The translations under genes were made by a program, and so were the position numbers. Of a stretch of 64,000 nt of DNA, positions 1-11,600 are shown one piece after another (positions within the stretch are counted from its first letter, which is position 1; every line of letters begins with the position of its first letter). The DNA is from Kalmusia sp. IMI 367209 (taxonomy: Eukaryota > Ascomycota > Dothideomycetes > Pleosporales > Didymosphaeriaceae), in assembly GCA_027946365.1 (NCBI GenBank), contig JAPEUQ010000007.1, forward strand, positions 248,001 to 312,000, in the 5' to 3' direction. The notes under the pieces were generated by a model, which had not been told where the DNA came from, did no database searches, and was given only the letters and a program-made list of their open reading frames with translations.

Positions 1-805
1 ACAAGAGATTGGCCTCAGCTTCCTCGTCGTCTTCTTCCTCGCCCTGACCAAGCATCTCTTCTGCCATTTCACCGGCAATATCGTCTCCCGCATCTTGATC
101 GTTCGCCATGCGGAGCGCAAATTGTAGCAATTGCTGAGGGTCCATCCCGCTGAGTGGGCCTCCTGCAGCAGCGAGGCGGGACTGTAGAGCTGCCATCAAA
201 GCTGCGGGATCGATGTGGGCACCACCTTCCTCTTCTTCTTCGCCTTCCTCGTCCTGCTCGTCCTGTTCCTCGTCCTCCTCCTCATCGATGATGTGCTCAG
301 AGGCCGGCGATATTGGCTTCAATGCCGATGGAGACTCCTGAACCCAGCTCGGCACCTCCGCCAATTTCTCCCGCCAATCTTTCAACAGCGCATATGACTC
401 GGTGTCCTCGGGCAGCGACTTTGTCTTGAAAGTCCTGTCAGCCTGTGCGCGCCATATAACAGGTGAGTCCGCAACGCCCATGCCGGGCTCACCGTGGTCC
501 TCGGTAAGCCTTTGTTTCTTCTTGCTGCGATCTGCTGTGGTTCTGCGCTTCCTCTTCTGACCAATCTGCGGCTGGCTCTTCTCTGTATTTTGTGGTTCGA
601 GGTCGTCGAAGTAGCCGTCGGAGTCGTACTCGAGATCATTGAAGTAGTCATACCGATCCCATTCCTCGACAGCGCTTTCGTCGTAGGCGGTGGGAGGCGG
701 CGATGGAACTGCGTGTTCAGCTAGGTCGTCGGCCTGCAGGTACTCGTCCTCGACATAATCCCACTCATCCTCGTACTCGACATAGTCGTCGCCGTAGTCG
801 CTCAT
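1..805 (-). CDS. Acidic protein of unknown function, C-terminus beyond window
   Basis: The reading frame opens with ATG at 805 and stays open for 268 codons to the window edge, so the C-terminus is missing. The protein starts with a very acidic, Tyr-rich segment (SDYGDDYVEYEDEWDYVED), then has a basic nuclear-localisation-like cluster (QKRKRRTT...KKKQR) near residue 80. A Glu/Asp run around residues 160-185 follows, and then a short helical stretch (DPAALMAALQSRLAAA). This layout suggests a nuclear protein, but I do not recognise the family. It is divergent from the methylcrotonoyl-CoA carboxylase gene. Confidence 0.7.
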   Translation of the reverse strand, partial: MSDYGDDYVEYEDEWDYVEDEYLQADDLAEHAVPSPPPTAYDESAVEEWDRYDYFNDLEYDSDGYFDDLEPQNTEKSQPQIGQKRKRRTTADRSKKKQRLTEDHGEPGMGVADSPVIWRAQADRTFKTKSLPEDTESYALLKDWREKLAEVPSWVQESPSALKPISPASEHIIDEEEDEEQDEQDEEGEEEEEGGAHIDPAALMAALQSRLAAAGGPLSGMDPQQLLQFALRMANDQDAGDDIAGEMAEEMLGQGEEEDDEEAEANLL

Positions 806-1329
806 TGTGACTCCGGTTCGAGTCAACCTAGTTGAACAAAGGGGCCTTTGTTTGCGACGTCAGTGGCGAGTAAGTATGAATGTAGCTTGAGGCAGTCGCG
901 TCGAGGTCAGTGCGCACAATGTTCGCTGCGAGGTTTGCGGAAGCTGGACGCAGGCGAGGGCGCGTAGGAATGGTTTTCCAGCTGCGAAGGGATTGACGTG
1001 GGCCGTAAGCACTGGCCGTGCTCCTCGTACAAAGCCAAAGGGCTGGGCGTCGAGGTCAAGTCACGCAAGGAGACACAGACATTGACCTGGAAAGCGGACA
1101 ACTTGCGATGGGCTACAAGCGATGCGGCACCGACGACGCGTACCCCCGCGTTTGCTTAATCCCCAGTCCGCAACGGCAGCGCGATGAGGTACGCCAAGAC
1201 CACGGCTGGACGCGGCTCTACTACCTAAGCCGAGGCACCTTCCCTTTGTACTCCGCTTCCTCTTGGAAAGTAAACCTTCATGTAGTCTGAATTTTGCTCT
1301 CTGTCTCTTGCCTGCACTTGTATGTGACC
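806..1329. other. Divergent intergenic region
   Basis: This stretch separates two divergent genes and must hold both 5' UTRs and promoters. Short open frames on both strands overlap each other without coding character. I see no clear TATA box and no RNA gene. Confidence 0.6.
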
Positions 1330-3652
1330 ATGCGCGCTGTTCGAAAGTCCACACATCTCTCTCGCCAGCTTCTTGCTGCCAGTGCCGTCCGCCACAGCTC
1401 TACTGCAGCACCGTCAATCAAGCCGCTTACATCAGTGCTCATAGCGAATCGTGGGGAAATTGCTTTGTGAGAATGTCCGCTACATGTGAAAGATGAACAT
1501 AAACTAAGCATGGTCAAGGCGAGTCGGCCGGACAGCTTCCGAGTATGGTATTCGAACCACGACCCTGTACACCGACCCCGACGCCCGATCGCAGCATGCC
1601 TTGAGCTCGCCATATGCCGTGAACCTTGGAGACGCATCAGCCTATCTCGATGGTGACCGCATCATTCAGATTGCAAAGGAACAAGGCTGCCAGGGTATAC
1701 ATCCAGGCTACGGTTTTGTATGACACTAGACGCTGGATCAAGCATATTGAGGCTAATCGGCTGCAGCTGAGCGAGAACCCAACGTTTGCACGGAAATGCA
1801 CAGAAGCAGGTATAACCTTCATTGGCCCGCCATGGCAGGCGATTGAAGCCATGGGAAGCAAGAGGTATGTGCCCTTGGTCCAACGACGGGACTTATTTTT
1901 GACACGAATTGCATAGCGAGTCAAAAGATATCATGATAGCAGCTGGAGTACCTTGCATACCTGGATACCATGGCTCGAACCAAGACCCCGAGCATCTCAA
2001 GAGCGAAGCCGCGAAAATCGGATATCCAGTAATGCTCAAAGCCGTCAAGGGCGGAGGCGGTAAGGGTATGAGGATAGCGAACAAGCCTGAAGAGTTCCTC
2101 GACCAGCTTGCATCGGCAAAATCAGAAGCCAGGAACTCATTTGGTGATGAAGTGATGTTAGTAGAGAAATACATCGCAACGCCTAGGCATATTGAGGTTC
2201 AAGTATTTGCGGACAAGCACGGAAACTGTGTCGCGCTTGGGGAGCGCGACTGCAGCATCCAACGTCGGCATCAGAAGATCTTGGAGGAGTCGCCTGCGCC
2301 ACATCTGAAAGAGGATATCCGACAGGACATCTGGGAGAAGGCACGAGCTGCTGCTCTGGCAGTAAAGTACGAAGGAGCTGGTACTGTCGAGTTCATCTTC
2401 GACAATGACACTGGCGAGTTCTTTTTCATGGAGATGAATACGCGGTTACAGGTCGAGCATCCTGTCACTGAGATGGTGACAGGCGAAGATCTCGTACGAT
2501 GGCAGCTGATCATCGCAGAGGGAGGGCGATTACCGTTGACACAGCAAGAAGTGGAGCAGAGGATAAAAGAGCGAGGGGCAGCTATTGAAGCGCGGATATA
2601 CGCCGAGAACCCTGACATGAACTTCATACCAGATTCGGGTCTGCTTATTCACTTAAAAACGCCGACACCAACGCCTACAGTGCGAATAGATGCAGGCTTC
2701 GTTGCTGGCGATGAAGTCTCTTCACATTACGACCCTATGATTGCAAAGCTCATCGTCCAAGGCCCGACAAGAGAAGCTGCGATCCAAAAATTGCGTGCCG
2801 CACTAGAAGGATACGAAGTCGCAGGTCCCATCACTAATATCGAGTTCCTTAAGAAGATATGCGTCAGTCCAGATTTTATCGCCGGTGATGTAGAAACAGG
2901 GTACATCCAAAAACACCACGATGAGCTCTTTACCCCCGAGCCTCCTGCGCCCGAGGTCTACGCACAAGCAGCACTCGGCCTCTCTCTTCAGGAAATTTCA
3001 CGCGCCCATACAGATCTATTCTCAGGCCCTCCAGTCACATCCATCGGTTATAGCAGCAATTTCCAACAGCGGCAAGTTGATCTTGTTGAGATACCCGCCA
3101 ATGGAAAGGGGGACTCGACTTCCACACCTATCAAGATCATTCAGACAGCGCCCACCAAGTTCGACATCACGGTCGGCGATCGCACATATAGCAATGTAGT
3201 CAGCACCTTCGCACCCTCTAACAACACACTAACAACCTTCTTCCCACATACACGTCTCTCGACAACATTCATCCGCGACGAAGACCGCATCACGCTATTC
3301 CAGCAAGGCAAACAATACCGTCTCCAACTCGCGGTACCAAAATGGGCCGCGAAAGCGCTAGGCGTGAAGGATCTGACAAACAGCGTGCTGGCACCCATGC
3401 CATGCAAAGTACTTCGAGTAGACGTCAAGGAGGGCGAGGAGGTGAAGAAAGACCAGCCGCTGGTGGTAATTGAGAGTATGAAGATGGAGACCGTGATTCG
3501 GAGTCCGCACGATGGTGTTATCGCCAAGGTCGTGCATAGAGCTGGGGTGAGTAGCGGGAAAGACTTCGCTTCGCTGAACTGCGCGCTAATTGTGTGGACA
3601 GGATCTTTGCAAGGCTGGGACTGCTTTGGTGGAGTTTCAGGAAGAGAAGTAA
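1330..3652 (+). CDS. Methylcrotonoyl-CoA carboxylase biotin-containing (alpha) subunit, mitochondrial
   Basis: Five exons: 1330-1466, 1519-1717, 1767-1864, 1917-3546 and 3602-3652, giving 704 residues with the frame kept throughout. The protein carboxylates 3-methylcrotonyl-CoA in leucine breakdown in the mitochondrial matrix. The N-terminus is Arg/Ser-rich and lacks acids, like a matrix-targeting peptide. The biotin carboxylase domain follows, with [10 protein letters not shown] at about residue 38, IHPGYGF, the glycine-rich ATP loop [20 protein letters not shown] and [14 protein letters not shown]. The C-terminus carries the biotinyl domain with ESMKMET, where the second Lys takes biotin. 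The last intron splits the biotinyl domain and restores the ending [16 protein letters not shown]. Acetyl-CoA and pyruvate carboxylases are much longer and propionyl-CoA carboxylase is rare in fungi, so MCC alpha is the best call. The partner beta subunit is not in this window. Confidence 0.93.
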
Positions 3653-4009
3653 CAGGGTACTGGGATTGAGTAGATTGAACTGGCTGTGCAATGGACATTA
3701 CTGTGATAGATACCAAAATGAAGTATTCTAGCCAAGCTTTGGTTTGTTGACTTGTATGTATCTGTGGGACAAGTTTGTCTTTACATCAGAGAGCGAGCTG
3801 GATTTCACGGCACCATTCTGGATCCCAGGAAACCCCTAGCGACCAAATTTGGAAGACCCATGCTCAGCTGCGATGCCCAAGACAAGAATAATGCCACCTC
3901 CAAGTCTTCGTCTCGTAAAGGTATGTGCAACGCGGTAATAAGCAACAAGAAACCCTCAAAGTCCTTGAACGAACTCCAAAAATCAAGAAGCGCTCTGTAG
4001 GAGTGCAGG
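3653..4009. other. Convergent 3' intergenic region
   Basis: The region between the stop of the MCC gene and the stop of the opposite-strand gene holds 3' UTRs only. No gene is supported. Confidence 0.6.
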
Positions 4010-6489
4010 TTATCCACTCTCCGTTAAGTCTATCTCCTCGACCCTTGCGTAGATCCTTCCATCGTGGAACCGCCATTGAGACAAATCTAGTTCACTATCG
4101 CTCTCCTCATCTCCTCGTCCACGTTCCGACCCAGCTAAGCTCTTCGAGATATGTCTATCGCCGCCCAGCCTATCTGCCGACCATTTGGCGTGGCTGTACA
4201 CACTGTCCTCCCTTCGTCTATCGCTGGTTTTGTCGTCAGCGCCGACTGTCTCCAACCTAGTGGTCGCAGAGCCAGTGGATGCGGGCGCAGGCGTCAGGCT
4301 CAATCTACGCAGACGATTCCCAACGTCGAGCTCCTCGGCTGCGTGTACAGTGCCCCGGAGGCGTTGTTCCTTTTCCTCGGCTTCGCGGATATCTTCGTCA
4401 TTCCTATACTCGGCAGCTTCTTGCGCAAATTGGTCTATTTTAGCTCTCGCTAGTAGCTTTGCGCGCCGCTCCCTTGTTATGGTTTGTACGATGCCACGCG
4501 AGCTTTTGTTTGCACTCCCACCGGATTTGTTACGGAGATGAGAAGCTGTTTGCACAGAAGGTGATAGGACACTTGAGGATTGTAGCTTCCTGGTGGGAGT
4601 CGTGGTAGGATGGGGTTGTGGACTACATAAAGAGCGAGTTAGTAACGCTCACATGGTTACAGTGGATGGAGTAGAACTCACACTGCAGCGCTTATGAAGC
4701 CGAATGTATTTTTCTTGATTGTTGGTTTGGCAAAGGCCGTACCTCTGGCGGTTTTCACCTTCTTCGTCGGTGATAGGGTGTGTTTCGTTAGCACAGACAG
4801 CTCCTCTTCATCTGAAGACGGCGTAAACTCATCCCCAACGCCTCCGTCGCTCTCATCGCTAACGCTGTATTGAGTTTTGCGCTTATGGGTCGGTGAGACT
4901 TGCGACTGTACTGTGAAAGACGTTTGGGAGGTTTGGGTGGATGCTGCTGATGGCTCTCGACTCGTGCGGAGCTTGTTTAAGGTCTTTGAGCTCTGCGCTG
5001 CATTTTGGCTTGAGCCTCGAGATGTGACTGTGCCTTCGCGTCGCGTGCGCTCGGATGTTGTCACATGTTGGTTAGTGGTGCGGCCAGGAAGTAGAGGGAC
5101 TTTAAAAGTAGGAGACCGGGCTTGCGATGGAAGATCTAAAGCGGTTGCTTTAGGTGGCGTGTTATTTATGGCAACATCATCCTGTTGCTGGAAGACCCTC
5201 CCCAGCTCTGGTGCCCAATTCTGTGCCCTTCTATTGTGCAAGATTTTGTTGACAAAAGCTCCGTCTTTCTGCTGTTGCTGAAACGAGTGGAGAAGAGGAT
5301 CGTTCGGTATACTTGCCAGGTTTTTCAATATGCTCGTTCGATCATTGCGTTGCTTGACCAGCGCATCGTGACTAAAGTTAGTCTGTCGATCCGAAGGGAT
5401 AGGCTTTGAGCTCGTGTTTAGACTACTTTTAATTGACACGGGATTTTGCGGTGAGCTATGGAGAGGCACTTTAGGTGATGAGGTACTGTCCGCGGCACCC
5501 GCTGTCGCCGTTGTAGTCGAGCTAGTGTGACTTCGTCCATCGCTCTGGCCTTCGACCTTGATTTGCGTATTGAGTGCCTTTGAATATTAGTACTACTCTC
5601 ATCGCGTCCATCCTTCCATGTTACGAACCTTGACCCTATTACCATTACCATTGCCAAAGAACGACAAGGCCGCGCTAGGCACAGTAGGAGTAAACTTTCC
5701 CTGCGGCGTTGAAGGTGCCGCTACAGACTTTCTCGGGGTGGTTAGTCCCTTGGGCCGCGGCGGCGGAGGCTCTTCATCGGAGTCTGAGGACAACTCTATG
5801 ACCTCAACTGGTGCTGGTCTGGGCGTATGTTTGGGCTGCGAATTTGGTGTAGACTGGGACTGAGGCTTTTTTGTGACCTTCATTTGTGAAGAGCTTTTGG
5901 AGGGACTGCGTGTTGACGTGGGAGCTGCGCCTTGACCTGGTTTTGCTTGCGTTGCTGAGGGCGATTCGACGTTTGTGGTGCTCTTCTGCAAACCATTTGT
6001 TAATGATCCGCTTGGCATGTTTGGCATATACATAGGTGTAACCGCCGCACTTTGCTGGCTCGGCGGAATTGCAGGTTGACTAGCCAGAGTTTCCAAGGTT
6101 TTCTGTGACTGATTAGTTATTTTAGCTGGATGCGCGCTGGGAATATAGCCTTAGGTCAAAGCTTTGAAACAGTATTGCGTATCCTGGGGCAACTCGGCGC
6201 ACGATCAGTCTCTAAGCTTTCATCTATTTCCGTAGCTTCGTCATATCTGGGGCGACCCCAACCCTACCTGTGGTACCTGAAACTGTGACACATGAGAGCG
6301 CGCCGCCCAAAATTCGGCCTGCTCGTTCGCCTGTCTTTCAAACAGGTGCCTTCTTGCCGTGAGGACCCAAGTATCGAACTCCCTCTCTTCTGCTTTATGC
6401 TTCTCCTTGAGCTGATGGCACTCTGCGAACACATCTGATGATATCGCACTAGGTGCCGGGATGTCTGGCACGTGACGTCCTGCCATCAT
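4010..6489 (-). CDS. Ser/Thr/Pro-rich protein with SUMO-interaction-like motif, function unknown
   Basis: Four exons on the minus strand (6489-6268, 6102-5629, 5577-4682, 4622-4010) give 734 residues, and all junctions have GT...AG and keep frame. Residues 1-74 are helical and charged (coiled-coil-like, rich in E/K/R). The middle is low complexity and probably disordered. It contains VIELSSDSDEE, a hydrophobic patch followed by acidic and serine residues. This is the classic shape of a SUMO-interacting motif. Acidic-serine stretches and several basic clusters follow. The C-terminal exon begins with a basic helical part (TRERRAKLLARAKIDQFAQ) and ends with a short W-containing segment. The protein is probably nuclear; I do not recognise the family. 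An alternative ATG lies one codon downstream of 6489. Confidence 0.75.
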
Positions 6490-6826
6490 CGCTTGCGGCA
6501 CTTTGGTGTTGAAGAAGTGTTGGCGTTAAGATATCGAGATTGTCAGGAAGGAAAATCATGCCAAAATTCAAGTAATAATCAATCCAAGCGAAAGTAAAGG
6601 TGAAGGAGAAGAGATGTGAGAGAGATTGCGAGTAAACAAGGCAGGATAGGCTGCTGGGAGGGTGCGGCCTGGATGTCTGTTTAGAGTAAGATGGTAACGT
6701 AGAGCACACGAATTACGAGATCAACGGAATAGAGCAATCGATAATGGATGTCAATTCCCATGGAGCGCCTCTTGATGCAACACATAGTAGCACATAATGT
6801 ACATGTCCCTCCGTCGCCATCCCCTC
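6490..6826. other. Intergenic region upstream of the 734-residue gene
   Basis: This stretch contains the promoter of the downstream minus-strand gene and the 3' UTR of mL60. Open frames here overlap without coding signs. Confidence 0.5.
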
Positions 6827-7359
6827 TTAGAAACCCGGGGGATTCAGTCTCTGGCTCACTCTCGTCCACTTCGGTACCTCTGCGTAAGGATTAGCATTCA
6901 CACTCAATAATCTTATTCACCACGCCGAGCTCCCTCCCTCGCCCCTAAGGTCCATAGGAGCACTTACTGTGAATACCCTTCCTATACCTCTTCACCTTCC
7001 GATCGAACACCGTGTATTTGTCCTTGGGAAGCATCTCCGCCTCGGTGGGCATCTCCGTCTTCCAGCGTTCCACCTTCTTCATGCTTTGGCCCAGGCGCGC
7101 GAGCGCTGTGTCGAGAGTAGATATGACGCTATCGACGCCCCGGAGGCGTTCACGGTGGCGGTACTTCTGGTGACGGGAGAGCCTCCATGGAACTTTCCTG
7201 TTTCTGTGGTGTTAGAATTATGCGGAGAATGAATTGTAGACGATGTCGAGGGGGGAAATAGGCTGGTAGGGATACCAGGAATCAACGATAGGATTCGCGA
7301 ATGGCGTACCAAAGCAGGCCGCCTGATAGCGGGTTTGTGAGACGGAAGGGACCAAACAT
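6827..7359 (-). CDS. mrpl31: Mitochondrial large-subunit ribosomal protein mL60 (MRPL31 family)
   Basis: Three exons (7359-7310, 7197-6968, 6879-6827) make a 110-residue protein. It begins MFGPFRLTNPLSGGLLWKVP, has a basic segment RHQKYRHRERLRGVDSVIS, and ends KGIHKVPKWTRVSQRLNPPG-F. The motifs GGLLWK(I/V)PWR, DKYTVFDRK and KVPKWTR...NPPGF are the signature of fungal mL60/MRPL31. The length matches the family (about 110 residues). The protein is part of the large subunit of the mitoribosome. The first exon is 50 bases and the last 53, so a single long-frame search misses the gene. It shares a 276-base divergent promoter with TRS20. Confidence 0.9.
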
Positions 7360-7635
7360 TGTGCGCGTATGCTGTCGGAAGCAAAGGAGCTTGCGGCGTC
7401 GCAATCGAAGATGTCCTGAAAAGTCGCGCTTGGGGATTCTTGGCAACCGACACCCTTGCTAGCGTCGCGCCTGCTCCACCTCCGCATCACCTCCGACAGC
7501 TCCAACATAGCCCATAGCAAACAACTACTGGCGGCCACCGGCCAACCCAAAGCTCTCTAGAAGCCTACCCAACGCACGGCTCAGGGTACGAAAGCACCTC
7601 AACCCTTACGATCGCTCTCTACGACAAACACCAAA
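7360..7635. promoter_or_regulatory. Shared divergent promoter of mL60 and TRS20
   Basis: Only 276 bases separate the two start codons, so both 5' UTRs and any control sites lie here. The stretch ends in a run rich in AC and CT before the Trs20 ATG (acaaacaccaaa), a typical fungal start context. No TATA box is evident. Confidence 0.5.
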
Positions 7636-8196
7636 ATGTCCTACTACTTCACCATCTTCTCCCCCACCGACACCCCCCTCTTCACCCACGAATTCGGCAC
7701 CTCGCGCTCCTCAGGGGACGGCGCCCCGCACTTCACATCCTCGGACCGGCACCTCGCTCCATTCATCCTCCACTCCGCCCTCGACATCCTCGAAGAAGTC
7801 CAATGGGGCCCGTCCTCCACCGCCGGCTCCGCCCCCATGTATCTCAAGCACATCGACAAGTACGCGAACAACTACGTTTCATGCTGGATCACGGGAGCGA
7901 ACGTGCGCTTTTTATTACTCACACGACCACGAGACGAGGTGCTGGGGTTGACGAGTGGCGGGCTCGGAGGACAGAGGGGCAGCCTGGCGGGCGGCAGGTT
8001 GGGCGGCGGCGGCGGGCAGGTGTATAATCCGAGTGCGCCTGCGACGGAGGAGGCGGTGAAGAACTTTTTTGTTGACGTGTATGAGAGTTGGTTGAAGACG
8101 GTCATGAATCCTTTTTTTCATGCAGGGAATGGGGACGTGGTTAAGAGTCCGGTCTTTCGACAGAGGGTGGCGGCTGCGGCGAAGAAGTATCTGTGA
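7636..8196 (+). CDS. trs20: TRAPP complex subunit 2 (Trs20/sedlin)
   Basis: A single exon encodes 186 residues. Trs20 is a core subunit of the TRAPP tethering complexes, which activate the Rab GTPase Ypt1 in ER-to-Golgi transport. The N-terminus MSYYFTIFSPTDTPLFTHEFG and the segment HLAPFILHSALDILEEVQW are hallmarks of the longin-like sedlin fold. YLKHIDKYANNYVSCWITGANVRFLLLT is the central strand-helix part, and the last helix has the NPFF motif followed by SPVF. Residues about 103-135 form a Gly-rich insertion, absent in the shorter animal homologue (about 140 residues) but common in filamentous fungi. Confidence 0.9.
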   Translation: MSYYFTIFSPTDTPLFTHEFGTSRSSGDGAPHFTSSDRHLAPFILHSALDILEEVQWGPSSTAGSAPMYLKHIDKYANNYVSCWITGANVRFLLLTRPRDEVLGLTSGGLGGQRGSLAGGRLGGGGGQVYNPSAPATEEAVKNFFVDVYESWLKTVMNPFFHAGNGDVVKSPVFRQRVAAAAKKYL

Positions 8197-8682
8197 GGGG
8201 CGGCTGGTGGGAGAACAGAAATTTGTTGATATGTTACATTGGGGCAAGAGATGGATGTGATGAAGTAGTCGAGGTGTTTTGTATAGGAGGAAAGCAGAAA
8301 CGTAGGGGACAACATACTGAATCCATGCGAACGGCAACGGTTACTAGGAGGACATGAAGTACTTGGATAGGGAGACGTTAAATAGGGATACGACAACAGC
8401 TTGGAGGGAGTCCACTTGTGGAAGGACTCATAATGAGATACCCAATAGACAGAACGATCAAAACTACAATGAAAAAGGACATCATATGCAATTAGCCCAT
8501 CATATAGACTCCCCGTAGCCAATCTATTACAAGACAATACCACGGCTCACGGAGCCAGTAATAAACACAAAACACCCCCAAATCCAATCTCCCATCCTTC
8601 ATTGCCCACTCCTAACAAAGTACCCAATCCGTGCCCATGTCTGTTCACGTATGTTTTTCAACGCCTTAAATCCAAGTCCTGA
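8197..8682. other. Convergent 3' intergenic region
   Basis: This stretch lies between the stops of TRS20 and DOA10. It holds 3' UTRs and shows no supported gene. Confidence 0.6.
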
Positions 8683-11600
8683 CTACCTCCCATCAACCAA
8701 GATGGCATCCCGCTCCGGCGCCTCGAAACCCGGAAACGTGTTCCTCCTCCTCGCCGGCTGCACTCTTGCTCTCCTCTCTCCGAAATTGTGCAACCGCTCT
8801 CCGATAAGGTAGACCTCGTCTCTGACCACTGATCGCCACCGCCGTAGCACGCTCAAGCCCTCCTTTGCAATCCAGACGAAGCCGACTGCGCATCCTACAG
8901 CGGGGTAACTGAACCGCCAGACCAGGTTTTTCAACACCTCCTTCGCGCCTTTGCACACTGTTAGGTTCACACTGATAGCAAAAGCCGAAGGAACAACGAT
9001 AGCGACGGCGAACAGGGAAAGTGCGGGGAGGAGGAAGCAGCGCGTTGCGATCTTCGCATTAGGATTGAGGTAACCGTGCTGCGTCACAGCCGCAAAGGCA
9101 CGCGCAGGACGGGATGCACGGTCCGAGAAGATGATGCGCGCGGCAAGACGTGCATACAGGAAGCCGAGGGTCCAATCCTGGATCAGGTGGACGACATGGG
9201 GTTCTGTGGGGCCGATGTACGCGTGCAAAGGCATGAGAGCGTACAACTCGATCAGCACGGCGAAGAGGAAAGGAATGACGAGTATGAGGCTCGACCACAC
9301 GTAAGTGAAGCGGAGCACGCGGAAACTGAGATGGGAAGCAGTGGCGGCGATGTTGTAGATTGTAGTGAGAGCGCTGGTAGCAGGTCTGTTGACGCCGCGG
9401 AAGAATTTATAGGCTTGGAACGTTGTGTAGCATAGGCTGCCGAGGCTGTATACGCCCAGCGAGAAAGAATGGATGTCGTTCATTTCCACGTTGCTGGGGA
9501 GGACGAGGGAGAAGATATAGCGACCAAAGACCAGGGGTATGATGGTAGCACTGACACCGGTTACAGCGGCAAATAGCCAAATCGTGAGGACAAAAATACC
9601 GATGCGGAGCCGGAACCATGGCGGGATGTAGACCACGGTCACTAGGTTAGAATTATGCACGCCGCCTTCCGCGCGTTGACCATCCTTGCGATTGTTTTTG
9701 GAATCAACTTCCACGAAGACAGGGTCACCTTTAGGGATACGGACCTGGTCAGAAGCCGGAGCGCGAACATACTTGCCCTCGAAGATGACACGGCCATTGA
9801 CGGTGCGACCCTCTTGGTTCTTGGCCTTTTCTGCAAAGAGGAAGTTGGACAATCGAAGGAAGCGGGCGCAGCGCTTAAACCACCATTGTGATATAGCATG
9901 CAGTCCATCGCTGGGTTTGTATAACTTGATAATGACCGGAGTCAGGAAGTTGTAAAACAAAAGGTCGAGGGGAAACTCTAGTGACGGTGCATGTGAGACC
10001 CAGTGGATAGGAAGGACGCCCGTCGTGAGTCGGCTTAAACTCCATACAACACCACCCAGGCAAATGATTACCAAGGCGCCGTACACTAGCGCACTGAACG
10101 CGATCTTTCTGAGTTGGGTGGTAACACTTCGTTCAAGCACATCGCGGACAGGATGGAACTGAGGGTCATCTGGATCGCGGATGAAGTACAGCACGCCTCG
10201 GCGCATGATCTTGCGGCACATCGAGACGAACAGTGCGAAATGGAACATGTAGCATGTACCAATGAACCAGTGCACGAATCCTGATGTCCAAGGGCTGTCG
10301 CGTGTGAATTGCCACCGGGTATACAAGTTCGCGTCTTTGAAGAGAGGAAGCAGTGCCATATCAAGGAGAAGACCACAGTAGAGTGGAAAAACGAGCATCT
10401 CTATAGATATGATCAAGATGACCTTCAGCACACCGCCTGCTTGCTGGAGAATTTCCGAAATGATTCGCTCGATCTTTTGGCCTTGCCGAGAACTGCTGAA
10501 CGGAACGCCACGCTTGAGATAAACGGCACCAGCCAGAGCAAAAAATGCGTAACCAGCAAATACTGCAACCAAACGGTCTGTTGCTGTCCACTGTTCCGCG
10601 GCTGCAGAAGCAGTGTTGAAATTGCCGCCGAGATCAAGGTCAAACGTGACCTTGTAGGACTTTGTAGTCAACAGCCATGATGTTAAGGACGCAGTCTTGT
10701 CGTAGAGGGTCGTTAAAGCCACCTTGACAGCATGCGGAAGCAGGCGAAAGGCAGAGAAAGCGACCTCAGAAGTCGAAATGCCTGAGGCATCCTCTAGCAA
10801 AGTCGTCACCGCGGCACTAGTCTGGTTTAAAGTGTGAGACGTAGCGTTTTGAATCGTCCGCATTGCCACGTGTGAGTTGATCGATAGGCGGAAATAAGTA
10901 GGCGGTGGTAGTAGAGGCGATTCCATCATAAGTTTCCCAAGGCGGTCTGCTGCGCTAGCTGCAACCGTTTGTGCCGGCTCGATGAAGAGATCCAATGGGT
11001 ATACGACTTTTTTGCCTAGAATACCTAGACTGACATAGTGAATGGCCCATTTCGCACCATTGAGCGTCCCGTACACTACGCCGGCAGCTAGAAGCAGGGC
11101 GCCATCAACAAGCAGGTCTGCTAGGGTAGCGACAATTTGCAACGGAAGTTTGATGAAAAGTGCGACAGGACTGCCCATGAACAAGATGACGACCTTTCCC
11201 CATAAGTAAGGGAGCCAGACCGCACAGGCGAGGGTAGCGGATATGAGGACAGCGCTAAACATGGCATTTTGAAATAGACCGGTAAGTGGGCCTTGCATCC
11301 CAATGAGCTCCATAATTCCTTCTAAATCTTCGGCATCATCAATAGCGTCTTGATCGTTGACGTCAATGCCAGCTTGAGCTGCAGCAGCTGCCACTTCGGG
11401 GTCTTGAATAGGAAGATTAGCAGGCTCGCGGGGCTCGTTGGCCGCGAAAGGTACAAATGGTGGCTCGTCGGCTAGGTCGCGCACAACGTGTTCATCATTA
11501 GCTCCATCTTCCGCTGCTTGCACCCCTGGAGCGACACCGTCGAAGATCCAGTCGAAGATGCGATCCAGAAGGTGTCGGGGTGGTCGTACATCACCAGGGG

